Source: an uncultured Acetatifactor sp. (lineage in GTDB: Bacteria > Bacillota > Clostridia > Lachnospirales > Lachnospiraceae). From it: a stretch of 64,000 nucleotides of DNA. The notes beneath the pieces were generated by a model that was not told the DNA's origin, did no database searches, and worked only from the letters and a program-made list of their open reading frames with translations. The position numbers and the translations under genes were made by a program. Shown one piece after another: positions 49,597 through 58,598 of this stretch. Positions within the stretch are counted from its first letter, which is position 1. Every line of letters begins with the position of its first letter. The stretch covers positions 47,885 through 111,884 of the forward strand of contig CAJUIA010000011.1 in assembly GCA_910586485.1 (NCBI GenBank). The letters are read 5' to 3'.

Positions 49597-51525
49597 TCAT
49601 AACCACTCTCTGAAATACCCCTTGTGTTCACGCTTCACCTCATAAAGCGCCTCATCCGCATGGCTTAACAGCACCGCCACCGAAGCGTCCGGGGACTCCG
49701 TCCACTGAAATCCGGCAGAGGCCCCGATGATTCTGGTCTCCGTATCCGACAAAACTGCGGGCATATTTTTCAGTGCCAGATAAAAGTTATCCAGAAAGCC
49801 GATTACCTGCTGTCTGTCCCGGCAATGATGGATCAGCATACAAAACTCATCCCCGGAGCGTCTGGCTGTCAGAAAATGTTCCTCCGGCATGGACTGCATA
49901 ACCTTCGCAAAGGTCTGCAGATAGCGATCCCCCGTATTGTGGCCAAAGGTATCATTAACTTCCTTAAAATAATCCAGGTCCAGCATGACAACGGCACAGC
50001 CTCTCCCGGAGGATGCACTCTCCATAATTTCTGCCGCCTGCTGCTTAAAATACTCATATTTGCACAGCCCTGTCAGTGCGTCATGAGTATTTTCATACAG
50101 CATTTTCTGCTTCTCCATCATCTCCCGGCTGGCATCAATGATGACTCCCAGACACCCCTTCTCCCCGCCGGCTCCATCGTCGCTCTCGGACATATGTATA
50201 CGCACATATTTTCCTTCCCGCACAGGGTAAATGTCCTGCTCTCCTTCCACGGGCTTCTCCGTGATCTTGTGAATATACCTGTCAAACAAGTCCGCATTGC
50301 TGCAAAGAGTCTCCGACCGGGAAGCCGAAAGCTCCAGCAGTGCCCTTACCCCGGAAGTAACAAAGACATAGTTTTCCCCCTTTTTATACTCAAAAGCCGC
50401 CAGGGGAAAACCGCTCATGTCAATAATAGCGGAAATTCTGTTGGAAACGCTGACGATGCTTTTTACCATGGCATTGATGCCGCTGCTGAGCTCTTCAAAT
50501 TCCCGGTTTCCGCCGACAGCCACCTGCACGGCCAGATTTCCGTTGGTGATGGTCGTTAAATTTTCATTGATGCTGTGGATCCCGTCAATCACCTTGCGTT
50601 TCACCAGATAATTCAGCAGCAGAATCACCGCGATCTCAATGCACAGCAAACAGACAAAGATACTGATCACATTCACCAGCAGCTTGGAAAACAGCATTTT
50701 CCGTGGAAATGCCGCGCAGATCAGAACCTCTTCATAAGGCCGGCTTGCCACATACATCATACCGCCCTCCGGCCCCTTTACAAAAGCCCCCTCTTCACAG
50801 TCAAGAAGCCGTGACAGCTCATAACATTCCGCCGTAAATGCCCGGTCCATGCCTCCGGAATGCCCCAGCACCTCTCCCGTGGCACGATCCACCACATAAA
50901 GCTCTTCCCCTGCATCGGTGGGAAACTTGGCGAAAATATATTCATAGGTATTTCTGGATTCTGCCTCCAGCTTCCTGGTGGGTGCAAATCCCACCTGTAT
51001 AATACCCTTCTGGTCTCTCCTGGCCACCCCCACATACTGTCTGATCACCCCTTCCGCCGCATTGGGCTGGGGCTCCTGAATCAGATAAGCATCCTCCCCG
51101 CCCTCCAACAGGGCCAGGAACTCGCGGGTCTGCGGGTGATTCGCCATATCAATGCCGATATACTGTGCAACGGAGGCGGACACAATGATACCGTTTCCGT
51201 CGATAACATGAAGCTCATCCACATTAAGCAGATTCGCTAAATACTGCAGCTCTTCCACATCCAGGTACATTTCCCGCTGCCGCTCCAGCACATAGGCCGC
51301 CGCCCTTGCTCTGGTGAGATAATCCTCGCCCAGATTCTCGTTCAGCAGAGCCAGTTCTTCCTTATTATTTTCCAGCGTATGGATCACCTGATCAATTTTT
51401 GTGTGAAAGGCAGTAAGCTTCTGCCCCTCTATAGAACGAACGCTGAACATAAAATTAATGAAAAGTATCAGCAAAATAGCTGTTGTCACAATGGCAAGAG
51501 TATATTTTATAAATATTTTCTGCAT
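49597..51525 (-). CDS. Membrane diguanylate cyclase with extracellular sensor
   Basis: A 642-residue protein: a membrane helix at residues 8-30, an extracellular Cache-like sensor to about 275 (YLANLLNVDELHVIDGNGII, GVARRDQKGIIQVGF), a second helix (285-310), a HAMP-like linker, a PAS-like region and a C-terminal GGDEF domain. The active site reads RRSGDEF; SGDEF in place of GGDEF is usually active. It would make cyclic di-GMP in response to an outside small molecule. c-di-GMP commonly controls flagella versus adhesion, so a link with the phase-switch locus is possible. Single gene. Confidence 0.9.
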   Translation of the reverse strand: MQKIFIKYTLAIVTTAILLILFINFMFSVRSIEGQKLTAFHTKIDQVIHTLENNKEELALLNENLGEDYLTRARAAAYVLERQREMYLDVEELQYLANLLNVDELHVIDGNGIIVSASVAQYIGIDMANHPQTREFLALLEGGEDAYLIQEPQPNAAEGVIRQYVGVARRDQKGIIQVGFAPTRKLEAESRNTYEYIFAKFPTDAGEELYVVDRATGEVLGHSGGMDRAFTAECYELSRLLDCEEGAFVKGPEGGMMYVASRPYEEVLICAAFPRKMLFSKLLVNVISIFVCLLCIEIAVILLLNYLVKRKVIDGIHSINENLTTITNGNLAVQVAVGGNREFEELSSGINAMVKSIVSVSNRISAIIDMSGFPLAAFEYKKGENYVFVTSGVRALLELSASRSETLCSNADLFDRYIHKITEKPVEGEQDIYPVREGKYVRIHMSESDDGAGGEKGCLGVIIDASREMMEKQKMLYENTHDALTGLCKYEYFKQQAAEIMESASSGRGCAVVMLDLDYFKEVNDTFGHNTGDRYLQTFAKVMQSMPEEHFLTARRSGDEFCMLIHHCRDRQQVIGFLDNFYLALKNMPAVLSDTETRIIGASAGFQWTESPDASVAVLLSHADEALYEVKREHKGYFREWL

Positions 51526-51625
51526 GGCAGATCACCTTTCGCTTACATTTTGGCAAAACGGTCCCTCTGTTACCATTATACTGCTTTTTGATGGCTCCGC
51601 TTTTCTTTTTCTTCGCAAAAATTAC

Positions 51626-52224
51626 CTAAAATTTCACAAACAAGATGATGTAAAAGCTTCCGTTTTCCCATTTGCAGTCAAGGCTGCCCCCTGTTTTATC
51701 TGTAAAGGCCGACACGCTCTGCATCCCAAGGCCATGCCCTTTCCCCCGTGTACTCATGGGCAGACCAGTGCAGGCGTTAAACCGAATCCCGCCGTCGCAC
51801 GGATTTTCAGATTACGCTCGGAGCGCTCCAAAAGGTTGTACTGGTTTTCCAGCCCCTTTATATATGAACCAAACAGTACGTTTTTCCAATAAATTTCCGT
51901 CCGCTTCGATTCACTCTCCACATATCGCAGCACCACTGCATAAGACACAAACATGGTCAGGATAAACAGCACCACGCCTGGAATATTGTCCGGAATTTCA
52001 TAGAGGGTATGAGGAAAAAAAGCCAAAAAAGAAAAACCACAATAAAAAAAGACGGGAATCAGACATAATCCCCACCACTCTTTGATGGAGCTGCTCTCAT
52101 ATGTCTGCAGCCAGGTATTCCTTAAACACACATAAAGGAAAATCAAAATCCCTGTATGTACCAGAAGGCTGCCTGCAAGAGCCAGAATCTCATTTCCGGT
52201 GCAGATCTGCAGAACCGAGGCCAT
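51626..52224 (-). pseudogene. AgrC-type sensor histidine kinase broken by internal deletion
   Basis: The intact frame (52224-51754, 156 codons) gives membrane helices then the linker QYNLLERSERNLKI, where GHKL kinases of the LytTR-partner type continue into the phosphoacceptor His. Instead it shifts to RATAGFGLTPALVCP and stops. A different frame of the following bases reads ENPCDGGIRFN, GLPMSTRGKGHGLGMQSV, FTDKTGGSLDCKWENG and ends with a TAG at 51626: the C-terminal ATPase end of such kinases (N-box tail and G box). So the phosphoacceptor region and most of the ATPase domain have been lost and the ends joined out of frame. The response regulator gene upstream is intact. Confidence 0.78.
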
Positions 52225-52239
52225 AATGCTGCCCGCTCC

Positions 52240-52974
52240 TTAACCGTATCTCTCCAGCGCATAAGAAAGATATTCTCTTTTCACATCCGCCATTCGAGAT
52301 TTACTTACAGGAACCGCTCTGCCGCTCTTCATCACAATGCTTCTCTGCCCCAGCTTCCACACATATTTCATATGAATCACAAAGGATTTGTGAACCTGCA
52401 TAAAGCTGTTGTCGTTCACCAGACTCCGAACCTCGTCCTCAAAGGATTTCCTGATAAAAATGCTTCGGATATGCCTGCCGTCTGCCAGGTGGACCGTCAA
52501 GGCTCTGGATGAGCTCTCAACATATTCAATTTGCGAATACGCCGCAGATTCCAGCCCATCCTTTGTCTTGACGAGAAAAAAGGCATCCTCCCTGGCTCTG
52601 ATGCAGGAAAACGCATGATCCAGCGCTTCCAGAAAATCCTTTTCCTTAACCGGCTTCAGCAAATACCTGCCGGCACGTACCCCGTAAGCATCCAGTGCAA
52701 AATCGTCAGACAGGGTAATATAGATAATCTCACTGTCGCTGCAGCTTTTTCTCACTTCAAGGCCTAAGTCTATTCCGGTCTTTCCGTCCATCATCATATC
52801 CAGTATATAAATGTCTGCCCGTGCTTTCTCCTGCAGCTTCCGATACAGGAGAACAGCATCCGAATACGTTTCCAGCTCAAAATCCGGCCGCGGATGCTGC
52901 TCTCTGTATTTCAGGAGCAGTTCTTTTATTTTCAGCAGGTCTTCCCTGTTGTCGTCGCAAATTACTATCTTCAT
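52240..52974 (-). CDS. LytTR-family response regulator
   Basis: A 244-residue AgrA-type regulator. Receiver: ICDDNRED at the start, phosphoacceptor Asp in YILDMMMDGKTGIDLG, Lys in LLKPVKEKDF. LytTR DNA-binding domain from residue 145: YVESSSRALTVHLADGRHI, FMQVHKSFVIHMKYV. It is 15 bp upstream of its partner kinase gene, which is a pseudogene here, so phosphorylation would have to come from elsewhere. Confidence 0.92.
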   Translation of the reverse strand: MKIVICDDNREDLLKIKELLLKYREQHPRPDFELETYSDAVLLYRKLQEKARADIYILDMMMDGKTGIDLGLEVRKSCSDSEIIYITLSDDFALDAYGVRAGRYLLKPVKEKDFLEALDHAFSCIRAREDAFFLVKTKDGLESAAYSQIEYVESSSRALTVHLADGRHIRSIFIRKSFEDEVRSLVNDNSFMQVHKSFVIHMKYVWKLGQRSIVMKSGRAVPVSKSRMADVKREYLSYALERYG

Positions 52975-53042
52975 GCTTCCCTCGGCAGGCTAAGTCAATC
53001 CGGTTTCAATACATATGTTATTCTATAGCATATTGCTAAAAG

Positions 53043-54413
53043 CTACCACTCTTTCTTAAGCTCCATATTCCAGTCCACGGCAAAGGGTCCGCCTGCCTGA
53101 GCTTCCATGCTGCTTACCAGCTCTGCCCGCTCGGCGGCGCTGCTTCCTGCATCCTCCAGGGACTCTTCCGCCCAATAGGAATAACCATAAAGGTAGCTTT
53201 TGTTAAAATCCTCCCATGAATCATAAAGAGTCTGCGCCTTCTGCGCTGCCTCCAGCATCTTATCCATCGCTTCCTCATAGGTGCAGTAACCGCCTGCATA
53301 GCCAAAGCCCATAATCGTTCCCACCCGGCTTAAATCCCAGGCTGCAATGGCTCCGTCCCCGTATGCAGACCAGGCGTCGTAAGCCGCCAGCAGGCTGATA
53401 CAGGTTTCTTCATCTAAGCTTTGTTCCTTCAAGCCTGCCTCAAAGGCATCCCGGTCCGTCTCTCCGGTGCCATTGTATTCATTCAAAAGTGCCAAGGCAT
53501 CCGGATTATGAAGCCCCTGGATCAACTGATCTGCCATCTCCAGCAGATCCTCCGTACTTTCTATGCCCCAGCTGTTGGACAAACTCTGCCGGGCCTGGGA
53601 AGCCAGCATCTCCAGCTGACTCTCATCAGCCCCCAGATCCACCATCATTTTATAAGTCTCTCTTAAGTTTGCCCCGTTCACGGAATCCAGCACCGCCGTC
53701 ATCCCGTTAATAAAGTCATTGGTCCCCCGTTCGCCCAGTCCTCCCAGAACCTCCAGGGCTGCGATCTGTCTGGCCTCTTCCACATCATCATCATTTCCAA
53801 TGATAATCAGCGAAAAATAGCAGTCTTCCGACTCAGCATAATATCCGTATGCCTGTCCCCTGCTCATTCCGCTTTTTGCCACACCTTCTCTGGCAATCGT
53901 TTTTACGGCGCCTGCAGCAGGCGACGCATCCGCTTCTTCCCAGTTCACCGTTAAACCGGTCCCGTTTAAAAGCATATTCGTTATATGCTCCGCGTAATCC
54001 TCCAGGCTGTCCATGCTGCCCGTATATCCGGGAACGGCTGCCTTGGAGCTTCCCAGAGAAACGGCGGTAAAGCCCGTGCGCGCAGTTCCGGCGTCCAGCT
54101 CCATCATGGTGGAGCCTGCCTGCAGCTGCATATCTTCCTGGGTCATTCCCTCAAACAAAACCACCTTATAAACACCGTCTACGGAAACATACTCCGCCGA
54201 AGCCGGAAGGTCTTCCGCTCCCGAAGCTTCTTCCTGAGAAGATTCCCTGGTCTCTTCCTCCGAGGAACTGCCTGGCGTCACGTCCGGGGTACTGCCTGAC
54301 GTTCTGTCCTCCGTGCTGACGGAATCCCTGTCTGCCGTCTCCTTTGCATCTGAGCAGGCTGTAAACAGCAGCCCCATGGCCGCCGCCAGTAATAATACTT
54401 TTACTTTTTTCAT
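53043..54413 (-). CDS. DUF1266-domain lipoprotein
   Basis: A 456-residue lipoprotein with signal peptide and lipobox (LLFTACS, Cys20). Residues 22-72 are a Ser/Thr/Glu-rich linker. Residues 75-225 are a beta-rich domain. The last 170 residues resemble DUF1266 (WGIESTEDLLEMADQLIQGL, then AWDLSRVGTIMGFGYAGGYC and SWEDFNKSYLYGYSYW). Role unknown. It is followed by no gene in the same unit; two membrane-protein genes lie upstream on the same strand. Confidence 0.75.
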   Translation of the reverse strand: MKKVKVLLLAAAMGLLFTACSDAKETADRDSVSTEDRTSGSTPDVTPGSSSEEETRESSQEEASGAEDLPASAEYVSVDGVYKVVLFEGMTQEDMQLQAGSTMMELDAGTARTGFTAVSLGSSKAAVPGYTGSMDSLEDYAEHITNMLLNGTGLTVNWEEADASPAAGAVKTIAREGVAKSGMSRGQAYGYYAESEDCYFSLIIIGNDDDVEEARQIAALEVLGGLGERGTNDFINGMTAVLDSVNGANLRETYKMMVDLGADESQLEMLASQARQSLSNSWGIESTEDLLEMADQLIQGLHNPDALALLNEYNGTGETDRDAFEAGLKEQSLDEETCISLLAAYDAWSAYGDGAIAAWDLSRVGTIMGFGYAGGYCTYEEAMDKMLEAAQKAQTLYDSWEDFNKSYLYGYSYWAEESLEDAGSSAAERAELVSSMEAQAGGPFAVDWNMELKKEW

Positions 54414-54429
54414 AAAAATGCCCTTTCTT

Positions 54430-55167
54430 TTACTTTTTTCTGCTTTTCATGAACATTTCTTTTCTTTTATCATATTCACTCTCAGACAGCATCCTTCTGC
54501 CGTCCGTATCAATAGCCGAATTTTTATCTGTCAGCATATCCAGAATCTCATTGACCTCTGCTTCCTTGGCCTCCGATATAAGCTCCGTCCCGTTCTTTGT
54601 GAGAAGCCTGATATTTTTGCTGTACATTCTCACTCTTTTACCGTTTACGTTAGCCGTATAAGAGGTTTCTACCAGATATGCCTCTTCAATATCCTCGATC
54701 TTGGCCAGGTTATTCATACAGATATAATCCTTTGTCAGAAAACATTGGGTGCGTGTCGTCCCCAAAAACATAACTAATGTTCCATCCTCCAGCGCCTGAC
54801 CCGCAAAATCCCGAACAGTACTTTCAGGGTAGCCGCTGGCCTCTTTTGTTTGCCTGATCCAGTCCTCTTCGTTTGATCTGCACCGCTTAATACCCGACCA
54901 GATCAGCAACAGCCCCGGAACGAAAAATACCAGTCCCACAATCCCGAAAAATACGTTTTCCCCCAGCGCTGCCGATAAATCCTCGCCACTGAACGCCATT
55001 GCCGCAAGCACAAATAAAATGGCTCCCCCGATCAGGGCCAAAAGCAGACCGCAGATAATCAGCGCAATTCCACCGCCTCTGGTGTTTTTCACCATCGCTG
55101 CATAAAAACCCCTGGGATAGTGCTTCTCTCGGTATTTACTGTCCATTACCACCTTTTTATCAGCCAT
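54430..55167 (-). CDS. Membrane protein of unknown function
   Basis: A 245-residue protein with two strong hydrophobic hairpin helices near residues 33-60 and 70-92, then a cytoplasmic domain (SNEEDWIRQTKEASGYPEST, FLGTTRTQCFLTKDYICMNN, IEDIEEAYLVETSYTANVNG) that looks like a small beta-sandwich resembling a PH-like domain, with a basic tail (MFMKSRKK). It lies 16 bp upstream of the DUF1266 lipoprotein gene; the two are likely co-transcribed. Confidence 0.65.
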   Translation of the reverse strand: MADKKVVMDSKYREKHYPRGFYAAMVKNTRGGGIALIICGLLLALIGGAILFVLAAMAFSGEDLSAALGENVFFGIVGLVFFVPGLLLIWSGIKRCRSNEEDWIRQTKEASGYPESTVRDFAGQALEDGTLVMFLGTTRTQCFLTKDYICMNNLAKIEDIEEAYLVETSYTANVNGKRVRMYSKNIRLLTKNGTELISEAKEAEVNEILDMLTDKNSAIDTDGRRMLSESEYDKRKEMFMKSRKK

Positions 55168-55187
55168 TATACAGATTGCCCCCTTCC

Positions 55188-55385
55188 TTAAAATTCCACT
55201 CTCTGAAGCAAAATCAATGCAATCAGCCCCAAGACTGCTAATGCCCCGCCGTAAATCCTTATGGTCAGGATCCCCTTCTTTGTTTCCGTAAGAGACTTCT
55301 TACCCATTTTCTTCGGCGCAATGATCATTAATATTCCTATTACCACGGTGACCACCATCACTCCATTGGTTATCAGCCTGTACAT
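55188..55385 (-). CDS. Small two-helix membrane protein
   Basis: A 65-residue protein with two hydrophobic helices (residues 6-23, 43-62) and a basic loop. GGAGAGAAAAA precedes the ATG. It starts the small unit with the 245-residue membrane protein 20 bp downstream. No known family. Confidence 0.55.
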   Translation of the reverse strand: MYRLITNGVMVVTVVIGILMIIAPKKMGKKSLTETKKGILTIRIYGGALAVLGLIALILLQRVEF

Positions 55386-55570
55386 TTTTTCTCTCCTTCC
55401 GCATCGTCACTGTTTATTTTAAGCCAAACTCCGGCAGAATGCAGGGCGGCGGCCGCTCCGTACCGCAAGTGCCCCCCCCAAATCACAAAACAGCTTTTCT
55501 ATGTACATATCCCGCTTATCCTCCTGACCCCATTCATCCTTTGAAAATAAATCCGAATTCTCCGCTCAAC

Positions 55571-55604
55571 GCAACAACAATCCGGCAAGCTGCCGGATTG
55601 TTGC
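55571..55604 (+). terminator. Strong hairpin in the 55386-55769 gap
   Basis: ACAATCCGGCA pairs with TGCCGGATTGT around AGC. No clear T run follows on either strand. The gap otherwise holds only the repeat at 55674-55767; I see no gene. Confidence 0.5.
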
Positions 55605-55673
55605 AGTACATACTATTATTATACATAAACCTGCCCGTGAGTCAACCAAAATCAACCATAGCCTGCCGTCCAT

Positions 55674-55767
55674 AGCAGTTCAGACACCCCACAATCAAGC
55701 GAAAGCGTATCTGCATGAGAATGACAGCCGATTAAGCGCCGTCAGATTGTGAGAAGCTGAAACTGCT
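55674..55767. repeat. Hairpin element, copy B (related to 24299-24497)
   Basis: Its ends pair (AGCAGTTCAG against CTGAAACTGCT, and CACAATC against GATTGTG). In reverse orientation it shares with copy A the CAGTTCAGAC end and a CATTCTCAT...CTTTCGCTTGA core. It is about half the length of copy A, lacking its central stem. It abuts the stop codon of the GH43 gene at 55770 and may also act as its terminator. Confidence 0.65.
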
Positions 55768-55769
55768 TA

Positions 55770-57311
55770 TTATATGGATTCAAACACAAAATAGTCCGCC
55801 GAAATTTTACCCTCCTGCCTGCCCTGCCCGTTCAGGGCAAACAGTCCTGCCTTCACGCCCACCCAGCGGCCCGGCGCCGCCTGCACGGTTCTCCCTGCCG
55901 CCTGAAAATGCTCGCCGTCCGTGCTGACTTCGAAGAAGACATCCTCCGCCCCTTTTACCCTCATACGGAAATACATGTGCTCCCCGGTCGGAATCTCCAG
56001 TGTCTCCCTGACCTCATCCGCCTTTTCCAAATTGCCCGTTCTCTGCTGCAGGGTAAGCTTCCCGCCCTTTTTGCATACTGCAAGAGCTGTGTAACACCCT
56101 CCCAGGGACACCATGCCAGCCACATCACCTTCCGACATCTGCCCGAAATGCAGACTAGCCGTAATCTGAAATTCCGGCGCCGGCCACTTTTGAAGCAGCA
56201 GATTGCTCACGTCACAAAGCTGCGCGGCCTCTTCAACAGGCTGCGCATACAGCGTCAGCCCCTCTTTCCCCATATGGTACCAGCCTTCCTCATGATTCCC
56301 GTTCCACTGCCACTGCAGTCCCAGCCGCGTCCCATCGAAAAGATCGCTGTCCTCCGGCGCATCGGGGGGACAGACACAGCCTGTCTCCGGCTTTTTGTGG
56401 CGCAGCACAGGTTCTCCACAGCCCTCCACGTCATTTACACCAATCACCGGCCAGTCATCCTCCCAGCGCATGGGCTGCAGGTGAATAATCCTCCCCGGAT
56501 TTCCCACATCCTGAAAGTGCAGAAACCAGTCCTCGCCGGAGGGCGTATCCACCCATGCTCCCTGATGAGGCCCGTTTACGGGAGAGCCTCCCTGGCGCAG
56601 TACAATTTTTTCCTCATAGGGCCCGTAAATATTCTTAGAGCGCAGTACGGTCTGCCAGCCCTCCTTCACTCCCCCTGCCGGTGCAAATATGTAATAATAC
56701 CCATTCCGCTTGTACAGCTTGGGTCCCTCGATGGTGGGCTGGGTAGCGTGGCCGTCATAAACGAACTGTCCGTCGTCCAGCACGCCGGAGCAGTCCGGTT
56801 TTATGGGGGAAATATAAAGATAGCTCTTAAAGCCGATGCGGCTTCTGGCAAAGGCATTCACCATGTATGCCTTTCCGTCATCATCCCAAAAGGGGCAGGG
56901 ATCAATCCAGCCAACCGTCTTTTTTATAAATTCCGGCTCACTCCACTTTCCCCAGGGATCCTTTGTCCGGCACACCACGATCCCTTCGTCCGGCAGCGGA
57001 ATGAAGGCATAGTAAATGCCCTCATGAAAGCGAATGGAAGGCGCCCATGCCCCGCAGCCGTGCCTTACCTTCTCATATCCCTCATAAGGAAAATTCTCCA
57101 TGATATAATTAATCACCTTCCAGTTTACCAGATCCTTGGAGTGCAGCAGCGGCACCGCCGGCGTATTACAAAAGCTGGAGGCTATCATGAAAAAATCTTC
57201 CCCCACCCTGATAGCATCCGGATCCGAATAATCCGTATACAAAATCGGATTACTGTATGTGCCGTCTCCCTGATCCGCTATCCACATTTTTTTAATCTGT
57301 GACTTATCCAT
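55770..57311 (-). CDS. GH43 family beta-xylosidase/arabinofuranosidase
   Basis: About 513 residues. The five-bladed propeller begins GTYSNPILYTDYSDPDAIRV with the catalytic-base Asp region, then GWIDPCPFWDDDGKAYMVNA and TIEGPKLYKRNGYYYIFAPA with the acid Glu. A C-terminal beta-sandwich (residues 330-513) is of the type found in larger GH43 enzymes. There is no signal peptide, so it probably acts on short oligosaccharides inside the cell. Last gene of the solute-binding protein/hydrolase run. Confidence 0.92.
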   Translation of the reverse strand: MDKSQIKKMWIADQGDGTYSNPILYTDYSDPDAIRVGEDFFMIASSFCNTPAVPLLHSKDLVNWKVINYIMENFPYEGYEKVRHGCGAWAPSIRFHEGIYYAFIPLPDEGIVVCRTKDPWGKWSEPEFIKKTVGWIDPCPFWDDDGKAYMVNAFARSRIGFKSYLYISPIKPDCSGVLDDGQFVYDGHATQPTIEGPKLYKRNGYYYIFAPAGGVKEGWQTVLRSKNIYGPYEEKIVLRQGGSPVNGPHQGAWVDTPSGEDWFLHFQDVGNPGRIIHLQPMRWEDDWPVIGVNDVEGCGEPVLRHKKPETGCVCPPDAPEDSDLFDGTRLGLQWQWNGNHEEGWYHMGKEGLTLYAQPVEEAAQLCDVSNLLLQKWPAPEFQITASLHFGQMSEGDVAGMVSLGGCYTALAVCKKGGKLTLQQRTGNLEKADEVRETLEIPTGEHMYFRMRVKGAEDVFFEVSTDGEHFQAAGRTVQAAPGRWVGVKAGLFALNGQGRQEGKISADYFVFESI

Positions 57312-57329
57312 ACTAACCATACCTTTCCG

Positions 57330-58598
57330 CTATTGTTTTGTGTACTCCACCGACTCATCCACGTTCCAGGGCTCTTCCCCTCCCGCGGAATTTAAATAAT
57401 TCTGCACTCTCACATTGCGGAACACCACATTTTTCGCATTCCGCATATAAATTCCCTCCCGGCACATGGGAGGAAGATCCTCCATCATGCCCGGATGCCC
57501 GCTCTCCGCGCCTTCCTTCATCCTTATGCTGCAGTCGGAAATGCTTACATTTTCCACCGGCATCTCCGGAAGCCCGTAGAAAAATCCTGCCGCCGCGGAA
57601 GCATCGGTCACCATACAGCCCTGAATCTGAATGTTTCGAATGGACGGGGTGGAGCTGTCCACCTCATGTGCAAGCTTATCCTTATAACTGCCGCCGTTCA
57701 TCCCGCATCTGTAGTACATGTTAAACACAAAGGGACACAGCACCCGGTCCATCATCACATTGGAAATCAATATACTCTCCATGGACCCGCCTCTCCCTCT
57801 CCTGGTCTTTACCCGGATTCCCCGGTCCGTGTCCTGAAAAACACAGTTGGAAATCACCACATTGCGCACTCCGCCGCTCATTTCGCTCCCGATGACCACG
57901 CCTCCATGCCCGTGAACCATATTGCAGTTGGTTATGGTAATATTCTCACAGGGCATTTTTACCGGCGTGTCCTCCGTACCGGACTTTAAGGTGATACAAT
58001 CATCCCCCACATCCACAAGGCAGTCCGCTATCCTGACATTACAACAGCCGTCCGGATTGATTCCGTCCGTATTGGGCGAATCCTTGGGATTGCGGATGGT
58101 AATCCCTCTGATTTCCACATCACTGCAGTACAGCGGATGAACCGTCCAGACCGGAGAATTCACCAGCTTAACATCAAGCACCTTCACATGACTGCATCGT
58201 TCAAAGCAGACGAGAAAGGGACGGCCCTGGGGAATATTTTTCCTGTTTTCCCACCAGTAATCCCCCTGCCCGTTCAGCATCCCCTGCCCGCAGAGTGTCA
58301 CATTCTCCGCATCATGAGCATAAATACAGGGCATGCTCAGAGCTTCCTGCTTCCCTTCAAATTCCGAATGGACTACCCTGTAACCCTGCCAGTTCTGCAG
58401 GAATCTGATTTCCGCTCCCGCTTCCAGATATAAGGTCATATTACTTTTTAACTCAATGGAATAGGTCTCATAAATACCGGGCGCCACCAGAATCGTCCCT
58501 CCCTGTTCCCGCTCCAGTGCGGCCACGGCCTCTTCAAAAGCGCCGCTCCAGCCCCTCTCTGAAGTAAAAAAAGCTTCAAAGTCTTTTATATTTTTCAT
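57330..58598 (-). CDS. GH28 polygalacturonase family
   Basis: About 422 residues, right-handed beta-helix. All four GH28 motifs are visible: NTDGINPDG, VDVGDDCITLKSG, GHGGVVIGSE and RGIRVKTRRG. It hydrolyses galacturonic acid links in pectin or rhamnogalacturonan. No signal peptide is seen. I start at 58598 (MKNIKDFEAFF); this overlaps the upstream gene's end by 23 bp, and a GGAGG lies 12 bases before. The longer frame to 58670 lies entirely in the upstream gene. Confidence 0.92.
   Translation of the reverse strand: MKNIKDFEAFFTSERGWSGAFEEAVAALEREQGGTILVAPGIYETYSIELKSNMTLYLEAGAEIRFLQNWQGYRVVHSEFEGKQEALSMPCIYAHDAENVTLCGQGMLNGQGDYWWENRKNIPQGRPFLVCFERCSHVKVLDVKLVNSPVWTVHPLYCSDVEIRGITIRNPKDSPNTDGINPDGCCNVRIADCLVDVGDDCITLKSGTEDTPVKMPCENITITNCNMVHGHGGVVIGSEMSGGVRNVVISNCVFQDTDRGIRVKTRRGRGGSMESILISNVMMDRVLCPFVFNMYYRCGMNGGSYKDKLAHEVDSSTPSIRNIQIQGCMVTDASAAAGFFYGLPEMPVENVSISDCSIRMKEGAESGHPGMMEDLPPMCREGIYMRNAKNVVFRNVRVQNYLNSAGGEEPWNVDESVEYTKQ

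Noticed and set aside
55908..57302. Long open frame (464 codons) on the plus strand
   Set aside because: It lies wholly antisense to a GH43 gene with clear motifs, has no ribosome-binding site, and its translation is rich in His/Pro/Arg as expected of a shadow frame.
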